From: Chloroflexota bacterium
Lineage (GTDB): Bacteria > Chloroflexota > Dehalococcoidia > UBA2979
Length of the DNA stretch: 9,455 nt
Direction: 5' to 3'
Assembly: GCA_947446155.1 (NCBI GenBank)
Contig: CANFFZ010000080.1
Coordinates: forward strand, 1-9,455
A program made the translations under genes and the position numbers. Shown one piece after another: positions 1-6,371 of this stretch (position 1 is its first letter; each line of letters begins with the position of its first letter). The notes beneath the pieces were generated by a model. The model did no database searches, was not told the origin of the DNA, and saw nothing but the letters and a program-made list of their open reading frames with translations.

Positions 1-615
1 GATCTCCACGTCGGACACCTCGAACGGCTCGAGGATGGCGGCGCGGTCCCGGACACGCGTCAGGATGAGGTCGAGTTCGGCGCGCTCGGACGGCGTCCGG
101 TGGATCGCGCGGGCGTCGAGGTGGAACGCGCCGCGTACGCCCTCGGAGAGTGCGAGCCACTCGGTGGAGAGGCCGCCGGTCACGGAGACGTACGCGCCTT
201 CGGCATCGATCTTCGCGAGTTTCACCGTCGCGGGCAGTCGTACCTCCCGCCGCTCGCCGGGAGCGAGCCCGCCGAGGCCGCTCGCCAGCAGCACGCGGAG
301 CCGCGAGCGATGCGGCTCTCCCTCCGGCAGCGCCACTCGAGGTGGCACCCAGACGACGTAGCCACCCGGCTCGACGTGCGGGTCGCCCTCGATGTCGGAG
401 GTGAGGAGGTCGGCGAGCTCGGCGGCGCCGGGCACAGGCCCTTCCGGCCACACGCAGCCCGTGGTGACGCCGATCCGGCGCTCCCGCTGGATCAGGACGG
501 CGTCATGAGGCGTGGGGTCGTCGTCGCTGACTCGGAAGGTGCGGAAGAAGCGCTCGGCCATCCACCCGGCCAGCAAATGGACGGCAGCAGCCTGGGCGGG
601 TGGGAGCGCAGGCAC
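1..615 (-). CDS. Hypothetical protein, partial (C-terminus beyond the left edge)
   Basis: An uninterrupted minus-strand frame of 205 codons runs from a GTG at 613-615 to the first base of the window, so the C-terminus is missing. I chose GTG 615 because an AGGGAGAG Shine-Dalgarno sits just upstream (619-626); the alternative ATG at 561 has no comparable site. The start lies 26 bases after the stop of the membrane-protein gene, so the two are probably cotranscribed. The visible protein is soluble-looking, with no signal peptide or membrane segment. It starts VPALPPAQAA and is rich in Arg, Glu and Pro, with short beta-prone stretches (YVVWVPPRVALP, then VRLPATVKLAKI) and a charged Arg/Glu helix-like stretch near residues 175-195. 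I recognise no family or catalytic motif. The frame uses mostly G or C at third codon positions, which favours it over the competing plus-strand frames. Confidence 0.72.
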   Translation of the reverse strand, partial: MPALPPAQAAAVHLLAGWMAERFFRTFRVSDDDPTPHDAVLIQRERRIGVTTGCVWPEGPVPGAAELADLLTSDIEGDPHVEPGGYVVWVPPRVALPEGEPHRSRLRVLLASGLGGLAPGERREVRLPATVKLAKIDAEGAYVSVTGGLSTEWLALSEGVRGAFHLDARAIHRTPSERAELDLILTRVRDRAAILEPFEVSDVEI

Positions 616-618
616 GGT

Positions 619-626
619 CTCTCCCT
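619..626 (-). promoter_or_regulatory. Ribosome binding site deciding the GTG start at 615
   Basis: Read on the minus strand this is AGGGAGAG. Its GGGAG core lies 5 bases before GTG 615. It is the only good Shine-Dalgarno near the possible starts of the left-edge gene and adds 18 residues upstream of the first in-frame ATG. Confidence 0.55.
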
Positions 627-641
627 GCCGGACGGGGAGGG

Positions 642-1067
642 TTACTGGGCCTCCGCGCGCTCGCGTGCCAGCCGGGCGTCACGCCGCTGCAGGCTGGGGT
701 TCAGCCCGTGGACGAGCACATCCAGGATGACGAACAGGTTGATCACGCCGAAGAGCAGCACGCCGGCCAACTTCAGCGACGTCGCGAACGCCCCGCCATC
801 GTTGCCGGTCCGCTGAAGCAGGATGACGCCAAGGACTGCGGCGATCAGCAGCGCGAGCGTGATCACCACGCGGTCCCACCGCCGGACGAACCGTGAGAGC
901 ACGGCGAGCGTCGCGGCGCCCCCGGCCACATTGCCAGCGAGCGCACCGAGAAGCGGTGTGCCGTGGTGGTGTTCCAGGCCGAAGGAGAGCACCAGCAGAC
1001 TGAACAGCGCCGCCGGAGCGACGGTCGCGATCAGGATGCCGGGCACGTCAGAGCGCTTGAACCGCAT
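642..1067 (-). CDS. Small integral membrane protein with four predicted helices
   Basis: This encodes 141 residues, starting MRFKRSDVPG and ending in a charged tail (RRDARLARERAEAQ). Four hydrophobic segments are visible at about residues 9-31, 38-60, 66-85 and 96-118. A triple histidine at 33-35 lies in the loop after helix 1, and a conspicuous NLFVILD stretch lies in helix 4. The basic N-terminus and basic C-terminal tail suggest both ends are cytoplasmic, which fits an even number of helices. The ATG is preceded by a strong GAGGGGG site. It lies 74 bases downstream of the SDR gene and 26 bases upstream of the left-edge gene, in the same direction. I do not recognise the family and no catalytic motif is visible; the histidine cluster could bind metal but that is a guess. 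Confidence 0.78.
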   Translation of the reverse strand: MRFKRSDVPGILIATVAPAALFSLLVLSFGLEHHHGTPLLGALAGNVAGGAATLAVLSRFVRRWDRVVITLALLIAAVLGVILLQRTGNDGGAFATSLKLAGVLLFGVINLFVILDVLVHGLNPSLQRRDARLARERAEAQ

Positions 1068-1114
1068 TGCCTACCCCCTCAGCGAGTCCCATCTTGCCCG
1101 CCAGCGCTGCCCTC

Positions 1115-1135
1115 GGCAACCGCCCAAGCGTTGCC
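1115..1135 (-). terminator. Possible hairpin after the SDR stop codon
   Basis: Within the 74-base gap 1068-1141, a perfect 6-bp inverted repeat (GGCAAC and GTTGCC, with a 9-base loop) starts 7 bases after the SDR stop. There is no T-tract, so as a rho-independent terminator it is weak. It may only attenuate expression of the two genes downstream. The rest of the gap holds the ribosome binding site of the membrane-protein gene. Confidence 0.25.
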
Positions 1136-1141
1136 TGCTCG

Positions 1142-1909
1142 TCAGATGTTCGACCGCGACTGCCCGCCGTCCACGTTGAGCGTGGCCCCCACCACCCAGG
1201 AGGCGGCGGGAGACGCGAGGAACACCACCGCCCGCGCGATCTCCTCCACCGTCCCGAAGCGCCCTCCGGGGATGTTCTGGGCGACGAACGCGGCCATCCC
1301 CCCCGGATCCTCGACTAGCCGCCGGCCCCACGACCCGCCTTCGAAGGCGACCGAGCCGGGGGCGACGTTGTTCACCCGGATATCCTCCCGGATCCAGTCG
1401 AGCGCCAGCGCCTTCGTCATGGCGATCTGGGCCGACTTCGATGCGTTGTACTGCGGCGGCCCGCCCGACTCCCGCCCGAAGATCGAGGAGATGTTCACCA
1501 CCGCACCCTGACCGGACACGAGGAGGTGCGGCTTCGCGAGTTCCATCAGCCGCAGCGGCGCAGTGACGTTGAGGTCGAACGACCGCCCGAAATCCTCGAC
1601 CGCCGTCCCGCCTCGCACCGTCGCGCCCGCGTTGTTCACTAGGACGTCGATGCCGCCGAAGGCCGTCACGGACCGCTCGATGACCGCCGTCGCCCCGGCG
1701 TCCGTCGTCAGGTCAGCCGCCACTGTCTCGATTCGCGAGCCGGGCGATGCTGCGCGAAGGGCTCCTGCGGTCGCCTCGAGCGCGTCGCTCGTGCGGGCGC
1801 AGATCAGGACGCGCGCGCCCTCCGCGAGGAACGCGGCGGCGATGGCGCGGCCGATGCCGCGACTGGCGCCCGTCACGACTACCGAACGCCCCGCCAGTCC
1901 GAGGTCCAT
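1142..1909 (-). CDS. Short-chain dehydrogenase/reductase (classical SDR, 3-oxoacyl-ACP reductase-like)
   Basis: This is a 255-residue NAD(P)-dependent oxidoreductase, the usual length for a classical SDR. Visible motifs are the cofactor loop TGASRGIG (residues 13-20), the acidic D66 before the adenine pocket, NNAG (92-95), and a complete catalytic tetrad N114, S141, Y154 and K158 in YNASK, with canonical spacing. The C-terminus has the common pattern ending VDGGQS. An Arg at 39 (CAR), where an Asp would favour NAD, hints at NADP, but weakly. The start at 1909 is fixed by AAGGAGA three bases upstream; the frame stays open to 2245, but that extension overlaps the divergent crotonase gene and lacks a good site. 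It could oxidise or reduce a hydroxy/keto group of an acyl-CoA or another alcohol; the substrate cannot be deduced. It heads the minus-strand unit. Confidence 0.93.
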   Translation of the reverse strand: MDLGLAGRSVVVTGASRGIGRAIAAAFLAEGARVLICARTSDALEATAGALRAASPGSRIETVAADLTTDAGATAVIERSVTAFGGIDVLVNNAGATVRGGTAVEDFGRSFDLNVTAPLRLMELAKPHLLVSGQGAVVNISSIFGRESGGPPQYNASKSAQIAMTKALALDWIREDIRVNNVAPGSVAFEGGSWGRRLVEDPGGMAAFVAQNIPGGRFGTVEEIARAVVFLASPAASWVVGATLNVDGGQSRSNI

Positions 1910-2030
1910 GCCGTCTCCTTCGGGTACACGCTTGATCCTGCACGTACCGCAGGACGGCGTCCACCTCGCGTATGCAACGCGTGACACCGGACACCAACGG
2001 CGCGGAGTACCCTCCACGCAGGGAGCACCT
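1910..2030. promoter_or_regulatory. Divergent intergenic region with two inverted repeats
   Basis: These 121 bases separate the two divergent units and must hold both promoters unless transcription starts inside a gene. A perfect 6-bp inverted repeat TCCTGC-N7-GCAGGA lies at 1936-1954, and a second one, CGCGT-N5-ACGCG, at 1967-1981. A short direct repeat of GACACC follows at 1983-1988 and 1990-1995. These look like operator half-sites for a dimeric regulator. GTGACA at 1981-1986 resembles a -35 element, but I find no convincing -10 at the right distance on either strand, so I do not call a promoter position. Confidence 0.42.
2020..2025 (+). promoter_or_regulatory. Ribosome binding site deciding the GTG start at 2031
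   Basis: AGGGAG, five bases before GTG 2031. Upstream in-frame ATG codons lie inside the SDR gene and lack such a site, so this site sets the start of the first crotonase. Confidence 0.6.
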
Positions 2031-2789
2031 GTGTCCGTTTCACTCGCCTTTGAGGGATCCGTCGTCATCATCACGCTCGCCCCCGAGGCGGGACGGCACA
2101 ACCGCGCCAGTGTCGCGGCGCTGGGCGATGCTGCGAAGTACATCGCCGGGCGGCTGGATGGCCCGGACGCGTTGCGTGCGGTCGTCGTGACGGGCGATTT
2201 TGGCTGTGGGTGGACGGACAGCGCGCTGGCGGAATCCGACGGCACCCCTGGCGTCGAGGCGCTGGGGGCCGGTGTTCAGGCGCTCGCCGATATGCCTCAG
2301 CCGGTGGTCGCGGCGATCGCGGGCGTTTGCCACGGGCCAGGCCTCGAGATCGCTCTCGCCTGCGACATCCGCCTGGCGGCCACTAATGCCACGTTCGCCG
2401 CGCCCGAGACAGCGCTGGGGACACTTCCTCGCGCCGGGGGCACCCAGCGGCTGCCGCGTGCCGTTGGGCGCGCCCAGGCGCTGCGCCTGATCCTGACCGG
2501 CGACACCATCGATGCCAAAGAGGCGTGCCGGATCGGCCTCGTCTCCTCCGTCCTCGCGCTGGGCGAGGTTGCGACCGAGGCGCGGGCACTCGCCGCTCGG
2601 ATCGCGGAACGAGGCCCGATCGCGACGCGGATGGGCAAAGAAGCCGTCCAGCGAGGCGCGGAGATGACGCTGGAGCAGGCGCTGCGCTACGAGACAGACT
2701 TGACCGTGCTGCTGCAGTCCACCGCCGACCGGGCAGAGGGCGTCCGGGCGTTCGCCGCCAAGCGCCCGCCTCGCTTCACGGGGCGGTAG
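2031..2789 (+). CDS. Enoyl-CoA hydratase/isomerase (crotonase) family protein, atypical oxyanion-hole region
   Basis: This encodes 252 residues, normal for the crotonase superfamily, from a GTG start supported by AGGGAG. The second half is canonical: PVVAAIAG then GPGLEIALACDIRLA, then APETALGTLPRAGGTQRL. Both glutamates equivalent to rat hydratase Glu144 and Glu164 are present (E106 and E126, 20 apart), so hydratase-type acid-base chemistry is possible. The C-terminal part has the usual GDTIDAKEACRIGLV turn and a helical end. The N-terminal third is unusual: the typical AFxAGADI segment that gives one oxyanion-hole amide is replaced by DFGCGWTDSALAE (56-68), and the usual LNRPxxxNAL motif by LAPEAGRHNRASVAAL. 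It may have an altered substrate or reaction, such as isomerase or hydrolase, or it may be a divergent partner of the second crotonase. It is followed after 62 bases by two small genes. Confidence 0.88.
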   Translation: MSVSLAFEGSVVIITLAPEAGRHNRASVAALGDAAKYIAGRLDGPDALRAVVVTGDFGCGWTDSALAESDGTPGVEALGAGVQALADMPQPVVAAIAGVCHGPGLEIALACDIRLAATNATFAAPETALGTLPRAGGTQRLPRAVGRAQALRLILTGDTIDAKEACRIGLVSSVLALGEVATEARALAARIAERGPIATRMGKEAVQRGAEMTLEQALRYETDLTVLLQSTADRAEGVRAFAAKRPPRFTGR

Positions 2790-2811
2790 TCTAGTCAGTC
2801 GATGGCACTGG

Positions 2812-2834
2812 GCCGGACGCGAAGCGTGCCCGGC
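2812..2834 (+). other. Hairpin just upstream of the first small gene
   Basis: GCCGG-ACGC, a GAA loop, GCGT, a two-base bulge (GC) and CCGGC form a 9-bp bulged stem in the 62-base gap 2790-2851. It ends 3 bases before the ribosome binding site of the next gene. There is no T-tract. It could be an RNA processing or stability element, an attenuator or chance pairing in GC-rich DNA. Confidence 0.28.
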
Positions 2835-2837
2835 AGC

Positions 2838-2844
2838 GAGGGGG
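2838..2844 (+). promoter_or_regulatory. Ribosome binding site deciding the TTG start at 2852
   Basis: GAGGGGG seven bases before TTG 2852. It supports a rare TTG initiation, since no ATG or GTG lies near it in that frame, and the resulting N-terminus aligns with that of the next small protein. Confidence 0.55.
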
Positions 2845-2851
2845 AACGCAC

Positions 2852-3103
2852 TTGAACGTCATCCTGAACTCTGACGAGGCACACGCCGTCCTGTCGCTCG
2901 TGAGCGCGCAGGTCCTCGACCATGTCGAACTGTCCGAGGCGGGCCGGAAGGCGATCCGGGACTGGCGCCGCGCCCACGACATCGGTCGGGCCGGGCTCGA
3001 CGACTTCACGGAGAGCATCAACGTCGCGATCGGCAACCACATCGACGAGCACACCACTCGCATGATGCGGATCCGCGGTGCCATGAAGGTGAAGGGGCTC
3101 TAG
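2852..3103 (+). CDS. Small hypothetical protein A (paralogue of the next gene)
   Basis: This encodes 83 residues from a TTG start, MNVILNSDEAH onward. It is charged and looks mostly helical, with no membrane segment, signal peptide or cysteine. The TAG stop is followed directly by the ATG of the next gene, so the two are almost certainly translationally coupled. By eye it aligns along about 66 positions with that neighbour with one single-residue gap. Shared residues include M1, V3, E9, H11, V17, Q20, V21, an R-x-AIR-x-W block (32-38) and IN at 56-57. The alignment also supports the TTG start. I recognise no family. Its place between two crotonase genes suggests a role linked to acyl-CoA chemistry, perhaps as a small partner or regulator, but nothing in the sequence shows this. 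Confidence 0.8.
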   Translation: MNVILNSDEAHAVLSLVSAQVLDHVELSEAGRKAIRDWRRAHDIGRAGLDDFTESINVAIGNHIDEHTTRMMRIRGAMKVKGL

Positions 3104-3343
3104 ATGAAAGTCGAATTCACCGTCGAAGAGATCCACTCGATGTTCCAGGCGGTCGTCGACCAGGTCGTTGCGATCGACCTGGACAAGAAGGACCGCGCCG
3201 CGATCCGTCGTTGGGCGTCTGACGAGATGACCCCCGGCGACGTGCCGATGCGCCGCCTGTCCGACAAGATCAACGAGCAGGTCCAGCACGCCCACGACCG
3301 CTCTGAGGTGTCCCCGATCAAGAAGCCCGACTGGGCCGAGTAG
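3104..3343 (+). CDS. Small hypothetical protein B (paralogue of the preceding gene)
   Basis: This encodes 79 residues, MKVEFTVEEIH onward. It starts at the base after the previous stop, with AAGGGG six bases upstream inside the preceding gene. It is highly charged (Asp, Glu, Lys, Arg), has no cysteine and no membrane segment, and probably forms two helices around an RAAIRRW block at 31-37 and a DKIN motif at 54-57, both also found in protein A. The tail (SPIKKPDWAE) differs from that of protein A. The pair most likely arose by tandem duplication followed by strong divergence. The next crotonase starts six bases after the stop. No known family is recognised; function is unknown. Confidence 0.85.
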   Translation: MKVEFTVEEIHSMFQAVVDQVVAIDLDKKDRAAIRRWASDEMTPGDVPMRRLSDKINEQVQHAHDRSEVSPIKKPDWAE

Positions 3344-3349
3344 CCCTCG

Positions 3350-4072
3350 ATGGCTGAGGCCGAAGCGCCCCTCGTCCGCATCACCCGCGAGGGCGATGTG
3401 GTCTGGCTCACCCTCGACCGACCGGAGCGGCTCAACGCTGTCTCGCTGGAGATGCGGGACGACCTCTGGAATGCCCTCACCCTCCTCCGAGACGACCCGA
3501 CCGTGCGTTGCGCTGTCCTGCATGGCGAGGGCCGCGCCTTCTCCGCCGGCGCGGACATCACTGAGTTCGGCACGGCCCCCACGATCCTGGATGCGCGGGA
3601 CGCGAGGCGAGCACGCGACCTCTGGGGGGTGATGTCCACGCTCCCGGTGCCGCTGGTCGCCGCGATCCACGGCTTCGCCTACGGCGCCGGCCTGGAGATG
3701 TCGCTCTACTGCGACATCCGCATCGCCGCCGACGATGCCCGATTCGCGCTGCCCGAGGTCACCCTGGGCTACATCCCCTCCGCGGGCGGCACCCAGACGG
3801 CACCTCGCTACCTCCACCGAAGCGACGCCCTCCGCCTCGTGACCAGTGGCGACGCCCTGACCGCCGCCGAGGCCTTCGAGGCCGGCCTCGTCCATGCCGT
3901 CGTCCCGCGCGCGGCCCTGCTGGACACCGCTCGAACGTGGGCAGAACGGATAGCCGCCCGCCCAGTGGAGGCGACCCGAGCGGCGAAGCGTGCCATCCTC
4001 GAGGGCATCGACTTGCCACTGGCAGCTGGTCTGGCGCTGGAGCGCCGGCTGGCGGATGCGCTCGACTCGTGA
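3350..4072 (+). CDS. Enoyl-CoA hydratase (crotonase family)
   Basis: This is a 240-residue canonical crotonase. It has DRPERLNAVSLEM (23-35), the oxyanion-hole motif AFSAGADI (63-70), and HGFAYGAGLEMSLYCDIRIAA (107-127), where E116 matches catalytic Glu144 of rat hydratase. ALPEVTLGYIPSAGGTQ (133-149) follows, with E136 matching Glu164. Both acid-base glutamates are present, so hydration of a trans-2-enoyl-CoA to the 3-hydroxyacyl-CoA is the likely reaction, though isomerases and hydrolases of the fold share these motifs. The ATG is only six bases after protein B and has no clear Shine-Dalgarno, so translation probably depends on coupling. It is about a dozen residues shorter than the first crotonase and clearly a separate subfamily: it keeps the N-terminal motifs the first has lost. 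The next gene follows after 19 bases. Confidence 0.93.
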   Translation: MAEAEAPLVRITREGDVVWLTLDRPERLNAVSLEMRDDLWNALTLLRDDPTVRCAVLHGEGRAFSAGADITEFGTAPTILDARDARRARDLWGVMSTLPVPLVAAIHGFAYGAGLEMSLYCDIRIAADDARFALPEVTLGYIPSAGGTQTAPRYLHRSDALRLVTSGDALTAAEAFEAGLVHAVVPRAALLDTARTWAERIAARPVEATRAAKRAILEGIDLPLAAGLALERRLADALDS

Positions 4073-4091
4073 GCATGGGGAGGCCATCGTG

Positions 4092-4595
4092 ATGACGACC
4101 GCAGCAGGGCCAGTGGCTGAACGTCCGCGCCAGACCTTCCGGAAGTGGGTGGGCCCGGGTTCGCTGTTCCTGGTGACCTTCCTCGGCATCGGGGCAGTGG
4201 TCTGGGGGTACGTGAACCCGCCGGACGTCCGCGTCGTGCAGTTCGATGCCGGCCCGGTCTCGCAGTGGAAGGCCCAGCGGATCGTCGGCTTCCCGGAGCA
4301 GCGCATCTATGTGGTCGCCCTCGACGACGGCCGTCTGCGCGCCATCGACACCCGTGTGGAGTCGAGCGGTTGCGTGGCGCAGTGGAAGCCAGACGACGTC
4401 CGAGGCGTGGCCGCCAACCCGGCTGGCCTGCCCGGAGTGTTTGAAGACGCCTGCGGCGGTGGCGTGTGGAGCATGATCGCCAACGCGATCAGCGGCTCGG
4501 CCGTGCCGCTCCGCACCCCCCTCGTGGACGCCCGTCCGGACACGGAGGGGCGCGAGGTGCGCATCTGGGTGGAACTGGTGACCCCCGACCGGTAA
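4092..4595 (+). CDS. Membrane-anchored Rieske-like domain protein lacking the iron ligands
   Basis: This encodes 167 residues: a short cytoplasmic N-terminus, one membrane helix at about 24-41 and a soluble domain probably outside the membrane. The domain follows the layout of Rieske [2Fe-2S] proteins: a strand pattern RIYVVALDDGRLRAID (71-86), then SSGCVAQW (91-98) where box 1 is C-x-H-x-G-C, then FEDACGGGVW (117-126) where box 2 is C-P-C-H-G, then GSAVPLRTPL (135-144). In this alignment the two disulfide cysteines remain (C94 and C121), but all four cluster ligands are replaced (V89, S91, D119 and G122). If right, it cannot bind a Rieske cluster. I see the pattern directly; the homology is inference and could be wrong. 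GGGGAGG lies 8 bases before ATG 4092; the GTG at 4089 is an alternative start. Confidence 0.75.
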   Translation: MTTAAGPVAERPRQTFRKWVGPGSLFLVTFLGIGAVVWGYVNPPDVRVVQFDAGPVSQWKAQRIVGFPEQRIYVVALDDGRLRAIDTRVESSGCVAQWKPDDVRGVAANPAGLPGVFEDACGGGVWSMIANAISGSAVPLRTPLVDARPDTEGREVRIWVELVTPDR

Positions 4596-4738
4596 TCGTC
4601 AGTCAAAGTGCGGTGGGTTGCGCTCAGACCCCAAGCGCTGGTACCAAGCCGAAGGCACGTCCAGCGGCTGGCTGCTCGGCTGGCGTCTGTCGGATGCCGT
4701 CCGTATGATGGCGCGGCTTCGAGGGGGGGATGGCTCGC
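4596..4738 (+). promoter_or_regulatory. Intergenic region upstream of the acyl-CoA synthetase, probable promoter
   Basis: The gap holds no gene. AGCCGA at 4647-4652 pairs with TCGGCT at 4676-4681, enclosing an inner 4-bp stem (CCAG and CTGG, 4661-4671). This nested hairpin may end the preceding unit, although no T-tract follows. TATGAT at 4704-4709 matches a -10 element at 5 of 6 bases; the best hexamer 17 bases upstream (TGGCGT, 4681-4686) is a poor -35. If used, transcription would begin close to 4716, leaving a leader of roughly 20 bases. The synthetase may therefore have its own promoter. Confidence 0.35.
4722..4729 (+). promoter_or_regulatory. Ribosome binding site choosing between two in-frame ATGs
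   Basis: AGGGGGGG abuts ATG 4730 directly, leaving no spacer, but lies nine bases before ATG 4739. The spacing favours 4739 as the start of the synthetase. Confidence 0.5.
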
Positions 4739-6331
4739 ATGAACACTGCTGAGTTCCTGATGATCTCCGCGGCGATCGTCTCGGACCGCATTGCGGTCGC
4801 CGGGCCGAACGATCGGCTGACGTACGCGGAACTGCAAACGCGCGCCAACCAACTGGCGAATGCGATGCAGGCAATGGGTATCAGCAAGGGGCAGAACGTC
4901 GGCGTCATGGCCGTCAACTGCACCGAATACGTCGAGATCTACTACGCCGCCGCTGCGGTCGGCGCCACGCTCGTGCCGCTGAACTTCCGCGCCAAGGCGG
5001 AAGAGCTCACGTACATGGCGGACTCCACGGACGTCGCCCTCCTGTTCATCCAGGAGCGTTACTACTCGATCTACGAGTCCGTGCAAAACCAACTCCCGAA
5101 GGTCAAGCGCGTCGTCGCGCTCGACTTCAAGAAGGACGGCATCCAGGACATCGCCTCCCTCCGCGCGAGCGGGGAGGACATCCCGGTCTTCGCTGACGTC
5201 GAGGAGTCCGACCCGACCCTCATCATCTTCACCTCGGGCACTACCTCGCTGCCCAAGGGCGTCGTGCTCTCCTACCAGGCGCTGACTGCGCTGGTGGTGA
5301 ACACGCAGTCGCCTGCGAACCCGGGCAACGATCAGGAAGTCGTGCTCGTCTCGGTGCCGTTCTTCCACATCGCCGGTGCCACCACCATGATGTCCGCCGT
5401 CTTCTCCGGCCGGCGCCTGGTGATCCTCCCGGCCTTCGACCCGCAGGCGTGGCTCTCGGCTGTCGAGAAGGAAGGCGTCACCCACGCCTTCGTCGTCCCG
5501 ACCATGCTCAAGCGCCTCATGGAGGTCGACGACTTCGAGAAGTACGACCTCTCCACGCTGCAACTGATCACCTACGGCGCCGCACCGATGCCGTACGAGG
5601 TTGTCCGCCGGGCAGTCGACGTCTTCGCGCCGTCCCCGAAGAACGCCCGGGGCGTCGGCCTGATGAACGCCTACGGCCAGACCGAGGCCACCGGCTCCAT
5701 GACCTTCCTCGGCCCGGACGACCACCGGTTGGACGGCACGCCCGAGGAGAACGAGAAGAAGTTGGAGCGCCTCCGCTCGGTCGGCCGGACGATGGCCGAC
5801 ATCGATGTGGCCATCCTCGCGCCCGACGGACGCCGCCAGCCGGCGAACGAGGAAGGCGAGATCTGCATCCGCGGCGACCGCGTGATGAAGGGCTACAACA
5901 AGCGCGACGACGACACTGAGTCGGCGCTGCGCGACGGGTGGCTGCACACCGGTGACGTCGGCAAGATCGACGACGGCGGGTACCTATTCATCACGGGACG
6001 CCTGAAGGACATGATCATCCGCGGGGGCGAGAACATTGGCCCCGCCGAGATCGAGCAGGTCCTGGAAGACCACCCCGGTGTCGCGGAGGCTGCCGTCATC
6101 GGCGTGCCGGACGTGGAGTGGGGCGAGATCGTGAAGGCCATCCTGGTACCGGCGGGTGCGAGCCAGCCGAGCCCGGAAGACCTGACCGAGTACGTGAAGA
6201 CGCGCCTGGCCTCCTACAAGGCCCCGGCGTACTACGAGTACGTGAAGGAACTGCCCCGGAACCATCTGGGCAAGATCCTGAAGACGGACCTGCGCAAGGA
6301 TCACGGCACGGCCAGCGGCCTGAAGGCCTAA
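4739..6331 (+). CDS. Acyl-CoA synthetase (AMP-forming, ANL superfamily)
   Basis: This 530-residue protein activates a carboxylic acid with ATP to an acyl-adenylate and transfers it to CoA. All core ANL motifs are visible: the P-loop FTSGTTSLPKG (164-174), YGQTE (312-316), the GWLHTGD motif (400-406) with D406 for the ATP ribose, the hinge GRLKDMIIRGGENI (420-433), and NHLGKILK near the end, with K512 as the expected catalytic lysine. The length fits medium/long-chain or aryl acid ligases (FadD-like). The acyl pocket does not allow a specific substrate to be named. The start at 4739 is preferred; ATG 4730 would add three residues. The gene is followed 40 bases later by the EtfD-like gene, consistent with one transcript that couples substrate activation to electron disposal from its oxidation. 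Confidence 0.96.
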   Translation: MNTAEFLMISAAIVSDRIAVAGPNDRLTYAELQTRANQLANAMQAMGISKGQNVGVMAVNCTEYVEIYYAAAAVGATLVPLNFRAKAEELTYMADSTDVALLFIQERYYSIYESVQNQLPKVKRVVALDFKKDGIQDIASLRASGEDIPVFADVEESDPTLIIFTSGTTSLPKGVVLSYQALTALVVNTQSPANPGNDQEVVLVSVPFFHIAGATTMMSAVFSGRRLVILPAFDPQAWLSAVEKEGVTHAFVVPTMLKRLMEVDDFEKYDLSTLQLITYGAAPMPYEVVRRAVDVFAPSPKNARGVGLMNAYGQTEATGSMTFLGPDDHRLDGTPEENEKKLERLRSVGRTMADIDVAILAPDGRRQPANEEGEICIRGDRVMKGYNKRDDDTESALRDGWLHTGDVGKIDDGGYLFITGRLKDMIIRGGENIGPAEIEQVLEDHPGVAEAAVIGVPDVEWGEIVKAILVPAGASQPSPEDLTEYVKTRLASYKAPAYYEYVKELPRNHLGKILKTDLRKDHGTASGLKA

Positions 6332-6371
6332 CCCCGAACCAGTTCCTGCCGGAGAGCATGAGGGAGCAGTC

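Noticed and set aside
100..816. Plus-strand open frame of 238 codons
   Set aside because: It lies antisense to the left-edge gene and the membrane-protein gene, has no recognisable motifs, and has weaker third-position GC than the minus-strand frame, which also has good ribosome binding sites.
1910..2245. N-terminal extension of the SDR by 112 codons
   Set aside because: The extension overlaps the divergent crotonase, lacks SDR homology, and the standard SDR N-terminus starts right after a strong Shine-Dalgarno at 1909.
2795..4306. Minus-strand open frame of 503 codons
   Set aside because: It is antisense to the two small genes, the canonical crotonase and part of the Rieske-like gene. Its translation is low complexity and resembles a mirror of the sense codons, as is common in GC-rich DNA.
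4596..4729. Possible small gene or RNA gene in the gap before the synthetase
   Set aside because: No frame with a ribosome binding site and no tRNA-like cloverleaf was seen; only short inverted repeats and a -10-like hexamer.
4307..5947. Minus-strand open frame of 546 codons
   Set aside because: It is antisense to the acyl-CoA synthetase, whose sense frame holds every ANL motif. The frame has no family motif.
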